Of a stretch of DNA of 64,000 nt, positions 35,569-43,305 are shown in pieces (the first letter of the stretch is position 1; each line of letters opens with the position of its first letter). This DNA comes from Cytobacillus sp. S13-E01 (lineage in GTDB: Bacteria > Bacillota > Bacilli > Bacillales > Bacillaceae_L): positions 38,904-102,903 of the forward strand of contig NZ_JARFVC010000010.1 of assembly GCF_029193815.1 (NCBI RefSeq), written 5' to 3'. The translations under genes and the position numbers were made by a program. Under the pieces are notes generated by a model, which worked only from the letters and a program-made list of their open reading frames with translations, made no database searches and was not told the origin of the DNA.

Positions 35569-36432
35569 TTATTTTGTTTCAGTCGCTTTAAACGTATCTT
35601 TAAGTTTTGTATCATTAACTTTTACTTCTGCCGCTTTAATTTCTGCGTTGACTGCAGACTCAACAGTTGCAGGATCAAGTTTTGACGTTCGTAAGTCACT
35701 TTCAATTTCTTCACGCATTTCATCTAACGGTTTAACTTCAGTTGCCTTTTTATCGGTCAATTTAATTATGTGAAAACCAAACTCTGTTTTAACGATATCA
35801 CTAATTTCTCCAATTTCAAGTGCATATGCAGCTTTTTCAAATTCAGGTATCATTTGTCCCTCACCAAAATAGCCTAGATCTCCACCTTGAGTTGCAGTGC
35901 CATCAGTACCGTATTCTTTCGCTAGATCTTCGAATGATTCGCCACTTTCAAGTTTTCCTTGAACTTCTTTTGCAGTTGCCTCATCAGCTACTAAAATATG
36001 ACTTGCTTTAATTTCTGGCTTTTTGTTTTTTAGTTCATCATATTTTGCTTGTATTTCTTCCTCAGTTACTTCTATATCTTTAGAAGCAGCTTTTTCACGT
36101 AACAGATCAACTTTGAGCATATCACGAACAGCTTCTTCACCATTTTGTTGAATAGCAGCGTCAAATTGAGCTCCATATGCTGTACGAAGTTCTTCCATTT
36201 TCGCATCAAGCTCTTCTTTTGTTACTTCATATTTCTCCCCAAGTACTTTAGAGTGTACAAGGTCTCGGAGGATTTGTTGACCAACCTGGTCCTTCATTGC
36301 TGTATAAAATTCATCTTTTGTAATATCTCCAGCACTTGTCTCTACAATTGCTTCAGATTCATCTGCATTGTTGCACGCGCTAAGTGCTAGAATGCTTGCT
36401 GTAGCTGTGAGAGCTAAAATCATTTTTTTCAT
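35569..36432 (-). CDS. prsA: Foldase lipoprotein PrsA
   Basis: A 287-residue peptidyl-prolyl isomerase that helps secreted proteins fold outside the membrane. The lipoprotein signal is MKKMILALTATASILALSAC with Cys20 as the lipidated residue. A PpiC (parvulin) domain spans about 135-225 with ASHILVADE, GGDLGYFGEGQMIPEFEKA and FGFHIIKLTDK. Flanking NC domains are charged and helical. Length and place match B. subtilis PrsA. The start is followed by a usual basic n-region, and GGAGATG precedes it. Confidence 0.95.
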   Translation of the reverse strand: MKKMILALTATASILALSACNNADESEAIVETSAGDITKDEFYTAMKDQVGQQILRDLVHSKVLGEKYEVTKEELDAKMEELRTAYGAQFDAAIQQNGEEAVRDMLKVDLLREKAASKDIEVTEEEIQAKYDELKNKKPEIKASHILVADEATAKEVQGKLESGESFEDLAKEYGTDGTATQGGDLGYFGEGQMIPEFEKAAYALEIGEISDIVKTEFGFHIIKLTDKKATEVKPLDEMREEIESDLRTSKLDPATVESAVNAEIKAAEVKVNDTKLKDTFKATETK

Positions 36433-36724
36433 TTACGCACATCTCCTACTATGTAATTTAATTGTTAGTTTGTCCAAAACTACATGAACTACTATAACAC
36501 ATATTTACATATTAAAGAAATTTTTTCTGCAAATAGTCTGTAGATTATAACTAGATCAATTCTACGAAATGTTGGTAAAATCGGGACATTCGTTTAGTCA
36601 AATTTCTATAGAATCAATAGTATATTGTAAGTCTTCAAAAATAGGGGACTCAAATAAAAAAAACTTCAAAAATTTAAATTATAAAAATCTAAGACAAAAG
36701 CCCATTCGTTCAAAAATTACAATG

Positions 36725-36732
36725 CATACAAT
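36725..36732 (+). promoter_or_regulatory. Candidate mother-cell -10 box before the SscA-like genes
   Basis: CATACAAT fits the sigma-E -10 pattern and most of sigma-K's. No convincing -35 is seen. It lies 32 bp upstream of the first micropeptide gene. The rest of 36433-36724 holds the prsA promoter region and no gene. Confidence 0.35.
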
Positions 36733-36763
36733 GGTGAAGTAGCTAGAAAAAGGAGGTGTTACG

Positions 36764-36847
36764 ATGAGCCACGCATACACGGGTGGATTTGCGCTAATCG
36801 TTGTGTTGTTCATTTTGTTAATAATTGTTGGTGCTGCTTGGTTATAA
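36764..36847 (+). CDS. SscA/YjcZ-type spore micropeptide, 27 aa
   Basis: A 27-residue peptide, one hydrophobic helix beginning MSHAYTGGFALIVVLFILLI and ending VGAAWL. It belongs to the YjcZ/SscA (YhzE) sporulation peptide family; SscA is needed for spore coat assembly in B. subtilis and is encoded close to prsA there. The ribosome-binding site AAAGGAGGTG is strong, confirming that it is translated. Confidence 0.85.
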   Translation: MSHAYTGGFALIVVLFILLIIVGAAWL

Positions 36848-36913
36848 GTAAATAAGCGCTATTTTTTGCAGTAGAAATAAGTTGCAATTGAATGATAACA
36901 AGGAGGAAAAACT

Positions 36914-37003
36914 ATGTCACATGCTGGATACTTTGGTGGAGGCTTTGCGTTAATTGTTGTGCTGTTTATTTTGCTAATCATCATTGGTGCTTCTTGGGCC
37001 TAA
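36914..37003 (+). CDS. SscA/YjcZ-type spore micropeptide, 29 aa
   Basis: A second copy, 29 residues, beginning MSHAGYFGGGFALIVVLFIL and ending IIIGASWA. It differs from the first mainly by two extra residues in the glycine-rich N-terminus. Ribosome-binding site AAGGAGGAAAAAC. The two share the FALIVVLFILLII core, a clear tandem duplication. It shares an operon with the first copy, 66 bp apart. Confidence 0.85.
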   Translation: MSHAGYFGGGFALIVVLFILLIIIGASWA

Positions 37004-37014
37004 TAAAGGGGACA

Positions 37015-37051
37015 TAAAAAAGTGGTGGAGCCAATGCTTCACCACTTTTTT
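37015..37051 (+). terminator. Terminator of the SscA-like operon
   Basis: AAAAAAGTGGTG pairs with CACCACTTTTTT. A family-1 leader starts in the T tract. Confidence 0.88.
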
Positions 37052-37216
37052 AAAAGATAAGAAAGTATAAAAGTGTGTACCTAGTTTTAGTGTCTAGCTC
37101 CGGGCGCCATCGGACCTGAGGTCATAAGCCAATCCCTTCCCGAAGGCAAAAAACGCCTTCGGGAAGGGATTGGCTTATGCTTGTCGCCGAAAGGCGGGCG
37201 CCCTGCGCTTTTCTTA
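37052..37216 (+). repeat. Family-1 repeat with a perfect long central stem
   Basis: CATAAGCCAATCCCTTCCCG then AAGGC is mirrored exactly by GCCTT then CGGGAAGGGATTGGCTTATG, about 25 bp per arm around AAAAAAC. This is the most regular copy of the family and defines its intact stem. Confidence 0.92.
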
Positions 37217-37222
37217 GTATCT

Positions 37223-37402
37223 TTATGTATACAGATTTTCTACATAAGAAGATATAAGTAAAATTGTAATTAAGATATTAATTGTTCTAAAGACTTTAGG
37301 CTGACGGTCTTCAGGTATTTCTTTTTGAATGCAAAGCTTGTTTGTCATTTGATTTATATAATACAAGATAAAGATAGCAAAAGGAATAAAAAATATAGCC
37401 AC
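37223..37402 (-). CDS. Small membrane protein, 59 aa
   Basis: A GTG start at 37402 eight bases after GGGGGG opens MAIFFIPFAIFILYYINQMT and ends ISSYVENLYT. There are two hydrophobic segments (about 2-17 and 41-53) with a short charged linker (KEIPEDRQPKVFR). Not recognised. The good ribosome-binding site and membrane pattern support a real gene. Confidence 0.55.
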   Translation of the reverse strand: MAIFFIPFAIFILYYINQMTNKLCIQKEIPEDRQPKVFRTINILITILLISSYVENLYT

Positions 37403-37594
37403 CCTAAAATCCCCCCCTAAATCCTTTATGTCTAGTAATTACTTTACCAAAGATTTGTTGAAAAAGATAGCATGATACCTATGGTTAACATTGTATGAAA
37501 AGAAAGAAACTGGAATGCCAATTTCTTTCTTTCGTTATTAAAAGGATATATCTCTACTTCATTTCAACTAACTATCTCGGGCTTCCAACTTTTC

Positions 37595-38134
37595 TTAGTT
37601 TTCTACTAAAATCGTATATCCATCTTCAATTTCTTCTATTAAGCATGTCTTTGGTGCATGAATAAACTGAGTTAAACAGATGAAATCTGAAACGCATAAG
37701 CCTATATTGATCGCTGCAAGGATACTAAAGTAATGGATATAACCTGGAAATATCAAACTTGCTAGTAGCATTAAAAAAGTGATTAAGAAAAATGGTGTAG
37801 TAATTGCAGTAATAGTCACAGATTTAGATAGCGTCTGTTTAGGTCGTATCGAAAAAACCGGTATAATCAAAAAGAACTGCGTAAGGTGTATTTTAACTTT
37901 CTTTCTTAAAATGATAAGTGGTAATGCATGTAAGAACTTGTGAATAGGAAAAATAAAAAGAAGTCCAAGTGTGAATAGTAAAACTCCATCTTCATTTAAA
38001 TTAGTTGTAGAGTTAAATAAATTTAAAGGTAAATAAAATAAAACGAATGCGAAAAACATCGTAAGTAAAGACATAAGTACGATGCGGTCGAATCCATAAT
38101 CTTTAGAAAGATTAATGGTTCTCCAACATGTCAT
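37595..38134 (-). CDS. DUF3267-like membrane protein
   Basis: A 179-residue protein with about four membrane helices (residues 17-40, 50-68, 100-125, 130-150). The motif FPIHKFLHALPLII has the two histidines of the DUF3267 putative metalloprotease motif, but the glutamate of HExxH is replaced by Lys. If that motif is catalytic, this copy is probably not an active protease. The position between prsA and yhaI corresponds to yhaJ/yhaK of B. subtilis; I cannot confirm orthology. Confidence 0.7.
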   Translation of the reverse strand: MTCWRTINLSKDYGFDRIVLMSLLTMFFAFVLFYLPLNLFNSTTNLNEDGVLLFTLGLLFIFPIHKFLHALPLIILRKKVKIHLTQFFLIIPVFSIRPKQTLSKSVTITAITTPFFLITFLMLLASLIFPGYIHYFSILAAINIGLCVSDFICLTQFIHAPKTCLIEEIEDGYTILVEN

Positions 38135-38261
38135 AGGAAAATCACCATCCGAACTTCATAAAAATATAGTACATTTCATAACCTACCAACTTACTAAACT
38201 ACTTTACGATGATTCTTATAAAAAATCAATAGGAATATATGTGTTAAAGTTAGCATTGTTT

Positions 38262-38420
38262 AAATCCCCCGCTTAAGGGGCAGCAAGACCCCACCTTTAA
38301 ACTAGGAGTATTTTTTAGCTGGGTCCACTGCCTATAAAAGGTAAAGGTCCGACGAAGCACAGGACGTTAAGATCAACTAACAATCAGTTAAGCCTTACTG
38401 ATTGAAGTTTCACTTTTTGA
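38262..38420 (-). repeat. Family-2 repeat, long copy in reverse
   Basis: The plus strand reads CCCCCGCTTAAGGGGCAGCA then AGACCCC ... GGTCCGACGAAGCACAGGAC ... TTGAAGTTTCACTTTTT. The minus strand matches the landmarks of 7677-7867 in order. The rest of 38135-38617 shows no gene. Confidence 0.7.
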
Positions 38421-38629
38421 CATAGTGTTCTATAGTAAAATGGTAATGGTAATCAGCGCTATAAAGGTTAGTTGAACATGCTTTTGTGCTCATTTCATAA
38501 ATATGTAAAATATGTGATATGATGATAATATTCTCCCTGAAAATGGTGGGAAATCATAAGTATAATGAATATTAAATACTTTGATAAATTATGTAATAAA
38601 GATGAGGATATGAAGGAGTGGTTAGAAGA

Positions 38630-38971
38630 GTGGAATCACTTGAAGCACGAATAGAACGATTGGAATATTATCAAGCTTTATTGTTTGAGTTATTGGATGT
38701 AGAAAAAATTGCACTGTACAAGTTAATTGTAAAAGCTCAAATGACTAAAAATGAGGTTGAGGAATTTTTATCGTTATGTGACAAAATGAATGAACAATAC
38801 AAAAAGCAAAAAGCGGAAGGCTTAATAGTATTCACCCCGCTTCTTACTGAATTTGTAGGGATGTTACACCCTAATTTAGATGCTGAAGAAACTGTCAAAT
38901 CACTTTTAACGCATGGCATTTATGTCCCACTAATGAATGAATTTAAAAAAATCATGAATACGATAAAATAA
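38630..38971 (+). CDS. yhaI: YhaI (DUF1878) protein
   Basis: A 113-residue helical protein, ESLEARIERLEYYQALLFEL at the start and EEFLSLCDKMNEQYKKQKAE in the middle. The family is DUF1878, of unknown function. The GTG at 38630 gives 113 aa, which equals the B. subtilis protein as I recall it; an upstream GTG at 38618 adds four residues and overlaps the ribosome-binding site. It is convergent with scoC. Confidence 0.85.
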   Translation: MESLEARIERLEYYQALLFELLDVEKIALYKLIVKAQMTKNEVEEFLSLCDKMNEQYKKQKAEGLIVFTPLLTEFVGMLHPNLDAEETVKSLLTHGIYVPLMNEFKKIMNTIK

Positions 38972-38975
38972 TAAA

Positions 38976-39554
38976 TTATTTTGAATAGGTTTCTTCTACT
39001 CGTTTATATAATTTTCCATCAATTTCTATAAACTCATCTTCAATATTTTCAAACGATCTTTCAAATATCTCCATAAAATCTTCACCGTAAATATTACGGA
39101 TAATACACATCATTTCTAAAATATCAGGAAACTTCCCATACAATGCTTTTAGTGGTAATGCGCCACTAAAGACAGCATTTTTACTAGGATCATAATCTTC
39201 CATTAACTTTAGCAAAACTTCTTCGCCTTTATCTGTTATTTTGATATAGGTGTTTCGCTTGTCATTTTCCTTCTTCGAAAATTGTAGAAGTCCACGTTCT
39301 TCTAGTTTCTTAGAAAAGTTAAAGGCTGTAGATACGTGCATAACTCCAAATTTAGCAATCTCTGAAATTGATGCACCTTTAAGATGGTATGCAATCCACA
39401 AAATGTGGTGTTCATTAATATTTAAATTAAAAGGTTTTATCCATTGCTGCCAATCTTTTTCAATCGATTTCCACAGGGCCTTACTCAATTGGGCGATTCT
39501 TTGGCTAAAGAGCATCGCTTCTTTAATAGAATATTGCGTTTCTTCTTTTTTCAT
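38976..39554 (-). CDS. scoC: Transition-state regulator ScoC (Hpr), MarR family
   Basis: A 192-residue MarR-type repressor of exoprotease and sporulation genes in B. subtilis. The near-diagnostic stretches [40 protein letters not shown] and [20 protein letters not shown] are all present; the last is the winged helix-turn-helix (about 60-110). The C-terminal tail is shorter than in B. subtilis. ATG 39554 follows AGAAGGTG. The upstream 39555-39964 is AT-rich with no gene seen. Confidence 0.95.
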   Translation of the reverse strand: MKKEETQYSIKEAMLFSQRIAQLSKALWKSIEKDWQQWIKPFNLNINEHHILWIAYHLKGASISEIAKFGVMHVSTAFNFSKKLEERGLLQFSKKENDKRNTYIKITDKGEEVLLKLMEDYDPSKNAVFSGALPLKALYGKFPDILEMMCIIRNIYGEDFMEIFERSFENIEDEFIEIDGKLYKRVEETYSK

Positions 39555-39964
39555 AAGTCACCTTCTTTTCACATTTCTAAAATACTATTATTACTATTAT
39601 GCCAATAAAGTAAAAATTAATAAAGATATAAATTAACAAAATTTTTAAATAAAGATAAAAATCGACCGATTATCACTTTTTTTTGGACAGTTTGCCCTAC
39701 TTCTTTATGTGAATTTGCAATTTCCAAAAGCTCTTTTTGAATACTTTTTTATTTTTACTTACTTTCTTAAATGAACCCAAGCTGAGAATACCTTTGCTTT
39801 AATTGACCTATAATGCTTTATTTCAGAAAACATGTTTTAGATCAATATTATTATGACGATTATAATTGATCTTTTGGAAAGCTCTAAGACCATTTCATAT
39901 ATGATCAATTTTCATAGGAAGTAATAGGTTTGCATAAATATAAGTATAGGAGGGGATGATTGCG

Positions 39965-40159
39965 TTGTCTGGTGTTATATTTGGTATCTTTGTGGTTAGT
40001 TTACTATTATTTATTGGGATGGGGAACTATTTATTGTTATCTCAAAAAGCTGGAGTCTATCCTCCAAAACGTATTCTTATCAAAAAAGCAGGTGTACTTG
40101 GGGCAGGTGGGGCGATTTTTTTAATTGTAGGTCTCCTTTTCTTCATCATTAATACGTAA
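39965..40159 (+). CDS. Small two-helix membrane protein, 64 aa
   Basis: It reads SGVIFGIFVVSLLLFIGMGN, then a basic linker (PPKRILIKKAGV), then GAGGAIFLIVGLLFFIINT. The start is TTG 39965, nine bases after AGGAGGGG; an ATG at 39956 overlaps that site. Not recognised. The two-helix hairpin with the positive loop predicts both ends outside the cytoplasm. Confidence 0.65.
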   Translation: MSGVIFGIFVVSLLLFIGMGNYLLLSQKAGVYPPKRILIKKAGVLGAGGAIFLIVGLLFFIINT

Positions 40160-40160
40160 T

Positions 40161-40196
40161 AAAACCCGATCGTTAAGTAGATCGGGTTTCTTCATT
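40161..40196. terminator. Bidirectional terminator between the 64-aa gene and trpP
   Basis: AAACCCGATC pairs with GATCGGGTTT. T-rich tails lie on both sides (TTTCTTC on plus; TTTTATTA on minus), so it serves both convergent genes. Confidence 0.85.
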
Positions 40197-40202
40197 ATAG
40201 GG

Positions 40203-40733
40203 TTAAATTTTAATTTCAGAAGCTAGGTTTGTTCGTTTGATGATTTGCTGTACTATTGGAAAAATCACTACCATTGCAACGGTATTAAATACTGCAGTTG
40301 GTAATACTATTCCAATAAATAAACTTGAAAAGGCTGCTCCACCAGGAAGTGCAAAGAATAATAAAGCAGAACCAAGGAATATGCTTCCAGATATAATTGT
40401 ACCTATTGCTGTTAATACACCAGCACCAACTAATGAACTATTGAACCTTCTAATAAGCAGGAACATTCCTAAAAAAACAAAAGCTGTAATTGGTTTGTCA
40501 ATTAAGTTAGGAATTTGGCCTGAAGGAAATCCAGTAGTTAAAGCTGAAATAATACCAGTTAAGAGTCCTAGCAACAGCACATTTTTTCTACTTGGGAATA
40601 GCAAAATCCCTAAAAACATCATTGTTAGCATTAAATCGGGCTTCATCCCAAACAGTAATGGTGGTGTGATAGCATGCAACACAGCTCCCATACCGACTAA
40701 TAATGATAGTAAAACAAGTACTCTTGTATTCAT
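40203..40733 (-). CDS. trpP: Tryptophan transporter TrpP
   Basis: A 176-residue membrane protein with about five or six helices. It closely follows B. subtilis TrpP (YhaG): GAVLHAITPPLLFGMKPDLM, LLFPSRKNVLLLGLLTGIIS, ALTTGFPSGQIPNLIDKP. It would import tryptophan. The leader and start overlap a row of GAG/TAG triplets typical of a TRAP-binding site, as known for B. subtilis trpP, where TRAP blocks translation. Confidence 0.92.
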   Translation of the reverse strand: MNTRVLVLLSLLVGMGAVLHAITPPLLFGMKPDLMLTMMFLGILLFPSRKNVLLLGLLTGIISALTTGFPSGQIPNLIDKPITAFVFLGMFLLIRRFNSSLVGAGVLTAIGTIISGSIFLGSALLFFALPGGAAFSSLFIGIVLPTAVFNTVAMVVIFPIVQQIIKRTNLASEIKI

Positions 40734-40762
40734 TTCTCATCTCTCCTATTCTAACTATACTC
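40721..40762 (-). promoter_or_regulatory. TRAP-binding triplet array over the trpP ribosome-binding site
   Basis: On the minus strand the triplets are GAG (40762-40760), TAG (40757), TAG (40753), TAG (40748), GAG (40743/40745), GAG (40738) and, past the ATG, GAG (40723). The first six are spaced 1-2 nt apart and overlap AGGAGAG, the ribosome-binding site. Spacing of 2-3 is the known TRAP preference. Confidence 0.7.
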
Positions 40763-40866
40763 ATAATTTTTAAGTTTTCTCCAATAATGCACTATTTGCC
40801 TATTGCGAAAAAACTTATTCTAAGTATAACAAATCATTTCCTATTTTCATAGAGGTAGTTTTTTAG

Positions 40867-41949
40867 TTAATTTATTTGTCTAAATTTTTCCATGAATTTT
40901 ACAAGTGCCTGACAAGATTCCAAGGGTACAGCATTATAAATAGATGCCCGACACCCACCAATCGAACGGTGACCATTTAATCCACTAAATCCATTCTCCT
41001 TTGCCAGCGATAAAAAGCAGTTTGTTAATTCCTCAGTTGGCAGAGTAAAGGTGATATTCATATTTGAACGACTATCTTGCTTAGCGTGGGGAGTGTAAAA
41101 GCCGTCTGATTTATCAATACATTGATAGATCAGTGAGGCTTTTTCTTTATTTCTTGTTTCAATTCCATCCAACCCACCTTGGTTTTTAACCCAATCTAAT
41201 ACAAGTGCCAATATATAAATTGAGAATGTTGGTGGAGTGTTATATAAACTGTTTTGTTTAACATGCGTACCATAGTTTAAAAATGTAGGAATGTGTTCAG
41301 GAATCTTTGTTAGTAGTTCCTTTTTAATAATCACAACTGTGACTCCAGCAGGACCTAAATTTTTTTGTGCACCAGCATAGATTAGTGAAAATTGATCGAT
41401 ATTCACTTTCTTACTCAAAATGTCACTCGACATATCTGCTATTAATGGAATATCTACAAGTTCGGGATATGAATGCCACTGGGTTCCATAGATAGTATTA
41501 TTAGACGTAATATGTAAGTAGGCTGTCTGACTAGAAAGCGATAAATTAGCATGACTTGGAATATAGGTGTAGTTCTCTTCTTGACTAGAAGCGATAACTT
41601 TTGCGTGACCAAGTTTTTTTGCTTCCTTGAATGCTTTCTCTGACCACTCACCAGTTAGGATATAGGCTGCTGTTTTGTCTTTAGCTAAAAGATTCAATGG
41701 AAGCATAGAGAATTGTAAGCTAGCTCCACCTTGTAAGAACAACACCTCATAGTCATCTGAGATTTGTAATAGTTCTTTGAATGATGTCTTTGCTCTTTGA
41801 TGGACTTTGTCATACTCATTGCTACGATGGCTTAATTCCATAACTGACATTCCAGTTCCATTGTAATTTAGGAATTCTGCTTGTGCGATTTGAAGTACCT
41901 CTAGAGGAAGGGCAGAAGGTCCAGCATTAAAATTAAAAGCGCGTTGCAT
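40867..41949 (-). CDS. serC: Phosphoserine aminotransferase
   Basis: A 360-residue PLP enzyme converting 3-phosphohydroxypyruvate and glutamate to phosphoserine in serine synthesis. Seen: NFNAGPSALPLEVLQIAQ, LFLQGGASLQFSMLP, ADMSSDILS and the PLP lysine in YAGAQKNLGPAGVTVVII. The C-terminal GLNGHRSIGGCRASIYNAV is typical of SerC. ATG 41949 follows AAGGGGGATTTC; the longer opening to 42000 is unlikely. It lies between trpP and hit, where B. subtilis also has serC. Confidence 0.95.
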   Translation of the reverse strand: MQRAFNFNAGPSALPLEVLQIAQAEFLNYNGTGMSVMELSHRSNEYDKVHQRAKTSFKELLQISDDYEVLFLQGGASLQFSMLPLNLLAKDKTAAYILTGEWSEKAFKEAKKLGHAKVIASSQEENYTYIPSHANLSLSSQTAYLHITSNNTIYGTQWHSYPELVDIPLIADMSSDILSKKVNIDQFSLIYAGAQKNLGPAGVTVVIIKKELLTKIPEHIPTFLNYGTHVKQNSLYNTPPTFSIYILALVLDWVKNQGGLDGIETRNKEKASLIYQCIDKSDGFYTPHAKQDSRSNMNITFTLPTEELTNCFLSLAKENGFSGLNGHRSIGGCRASIYNAVPLESCQALVKFMEKFRQIN

Positions 41950-42044
41950 TGAAATCCCCCTTAAATTATGAAGTTGCGATTTAATTATATATATTATCAT
42001 GAAAATGCCATTAATAGAGGAAATTTTTAAACTATTTTGTTAGC

Positions 42045-42095
42045 AAAGCAAAGGGTGCACGGAGCTAGGCACCAAAACTAGATACAACTTTTTTA
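42045..42095 (-). repeat. Family-1 repeat, short copy in reverse
   Basis: The minus strand reads TTGTATCTAGTTTTGGTGCC, then TAGCTCC and GTGCACCCTTTGCTTTG, a degenerate leader joined to the 3' end. Confidence 0.6.
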
Positions 42096-42110
42096 CTATC
42101 TAATATTTTA

Positions 42111-42138
42111 AAGAAAAACAGACCTATACAGGGTCTGC
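42111..42138 (-). terminator. Terminator of hit
   Basis: On the minus strand CAGACC and GGTCTG pair around CTGTATA, followed by TTTTTCTTT. Confidence 0.8.
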
Positions 42139-42148
42139 CTCGTACTTA

Positions 42149-42574
42149 TCAGTGTATTGCATCTGAGATTTCTTTTGCAATGTCTTGTAAATTTTGTGTT
42201 GTATATTGATTCGCATGTGATTTCCAAACAGCGCCGAAGCCATCACCTTTACCGTAGCGGGGGATGATATGCATATGATAATGAAAAACGGTTTGACCTG
42301 CTAGCTCCCCATTATTATTTAAAAGGTTTAAGCCTGCAGGGTTATATTTGGTTTTTAAAGCATTTGCGATTTTCGGAACAGCTTCAAAGAAATTTTTTGC
42401 TATGTCTTGGGTTAACTCATAGATGTTTTCTTTATGTACTTTCGGAATAACGATTGTATGTCCCTTCGTAACCTGACTAATATCTAAGAAGGCAACTACA
42501 TATTCATTTTCAAATACTTTAGCACTAAGAATTTCTCCATTTTTTATTTTACAAAATATACAATCATCACTCAT
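42149..42574 (-). CDS. hit: HIT-family protein Hit
   Basis: A 141-residue histidine-triad nucleotide hydrolase/transferase. An N-terminal zinc site CIFCKIKNGE and the triad HYHMHIIPRYG (His-phi-His-phi-His) are both present. Family members hydrolyse AMP-amidates or dinucleoside polyphosphates; the substrate here is unknown. ATG 42574 follows AAGGGATG. It is divergent from ecsA as in B. subtilis, but separated by an unusual repeat-bearing region. Confidence 0.93.
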   Translation of the reverse strand: MSDDCIFCKIKNGEILSAKVFENEYVVAFLDISQVTKGHTIVIPKVHKENIYELTQDIAKNFFEAVPKIANALKTKYNPAGLNLLNNNGELAGQTVFHYHMHIIPRYGKGDGFGAVWKSHANQYTTQNLQDIAKEISDAIH

Positions 42575-42663
42575 GCGTTATCATCCCTTCAATTAATGTA
42601 CTATAAGAATATACTACCATAACAAAGATATCCATTTAAAATATGGATAATCTTAAATTTTTC

Positions 42664-42710
42664 TAAAATAAATAAAGAGAAGGATGCGACCGTTAAGGTG
42701 CACCCTTCTC
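42664..42710 (-). terminator. Terminator at the end of the hit-ecsA intergenic RNA
   Basis: On the minus strand GAGAAGGGTGC pairs with GCATCCTTCTC (one G-U), followed by TTTATTTATTTT. No protein gene lies upstream of it on this strand before ecsA, so it marks the end of a non-coding or micropeptide transcript. Confidence 0.8.
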
Positions 42711-42749
42711 AGTGAAGGTGTGGGAGAATTGAAACAACAGTTTTACAGG

Positions 42750-43092
42750 GTTAAAGTATCTTTAGCAAACACCTCATTTTTAATTTAAAATGATATGCAG
42801 CGTGATAAATGTGATTGTAATCCTTTGTTCAAGATGACCATCCCCTTTTTTTAAGGTTATAAGTTTCACAACTTATATAGCAGTTAGATGATCTTTAACA
42901 AACACCTCATTTTACAAAATGACTTTTATATACGAGCTTCAAATTAAATTGTGGCCCGTAAACACCTCATTTTCGTAAGAGTTAGTTTGACAAGTTTAAA
43001 GGTTACTCACTTTATTCAAGACTACCATCCCCTAGTTAGTTGTTGTAAACAAAACGTTTAAAACAAGGAATTGTCTTTAACAGACACCTCAT
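42750..43092 (-). repeat. Six tandem units opening tiny ORFs
   Basis: ATGs lie at 43092, 43028, 42970, 42910, 42841 and 42776, 58-69 nt apart. The predicted peptides are MRCLLKTIPCFKRFVYNN, MVVLNKVSNL, MRCLRATI, MRCLLKII, MVILNKGLQSHLSRCISF and MRCLLKIL. The A type shares MRCL, the B type MV(V/I)LNK. Each unit carries GAGGTG or AGGGGAT, strong matches to the anti-Shine-Dalgarno complement. No separate ribosome-binding site precedes most ATGs. Confidence 0.55.
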
Positions 43093-43146
43093 CTCAAAGT
43101 ATGATGATAATCATCAATCGCTTTTTCAATCTCCCTCTTCAAATAT

Positions 43147-43175
43147 TATCATGCCCGATGAGGTTTTCTTTATGC
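43147..43175 (-). promoter_or_regulatory. Sigma-G (or sigma-F) type promoter
   Basis: On the minus strand GCATA and CATGATA are 17 bp apart, matching every specified base of the sigma-G consensus (G-H-ATR and CAT-N-H-TA). GGGCATGAT also fits most of a sigma-F -10. Transcription would start near 43140. Confidence 0.6.
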
Positions 43176-43305
43176 AAATAAAAGTAATTTGTTTTTAATG
43201 GTATTTTCCAACCTATATGCTTGAAAGCTAGAGTAGGGAAGTTTCTCTTTATGGAAAAATTTGATATAGTGAAAGAAGAAAGTTTTAGAAAAGAAGGGAT
43301 AAGAT

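Larger units (their letters stand above)
42664..43140 (-). ncRNA. Predicted forespore RNA with six Shine-Dalgarno-like repeat units
   Basis: A promoter with sigma-G features at 43147-43175 and the terminator at 42664-42710 bound about 475 nt with no gene longer than 19 codons. Within it, two related motifs alternate in the order A-B-A-A-B-A: A is ATGAGGTGTTTGTTAAAG, B is AGGGGATGGTNNTCTTGAA. Small hairpins precede several units, for example TCATTTT/AAAATGA. It may be a regulatory RNA, a polycistronic micropeptide mRNA, or both. It could be an Rfam family that I fail to recognise, such as the forespore RNA CsfG. Confidence 0.55.

Noticed and set aside
42661..43140. CRISPR array
   Set aside because: Repeat units of about 60 nt share only 15-20 bases in two alternating versions, spacers are not of fixed length, and no cas gene is present.
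42721..43140. Small RNA on the plus strand with CACCTCATTTT anti-SD loops
   Set aside because: Possible -35/-10 pairs exist (TTGAAA/TAAAGT), but no convincing plus-strand terminator is seen, whereas the minus strand has both a promoter and a strong terminator.
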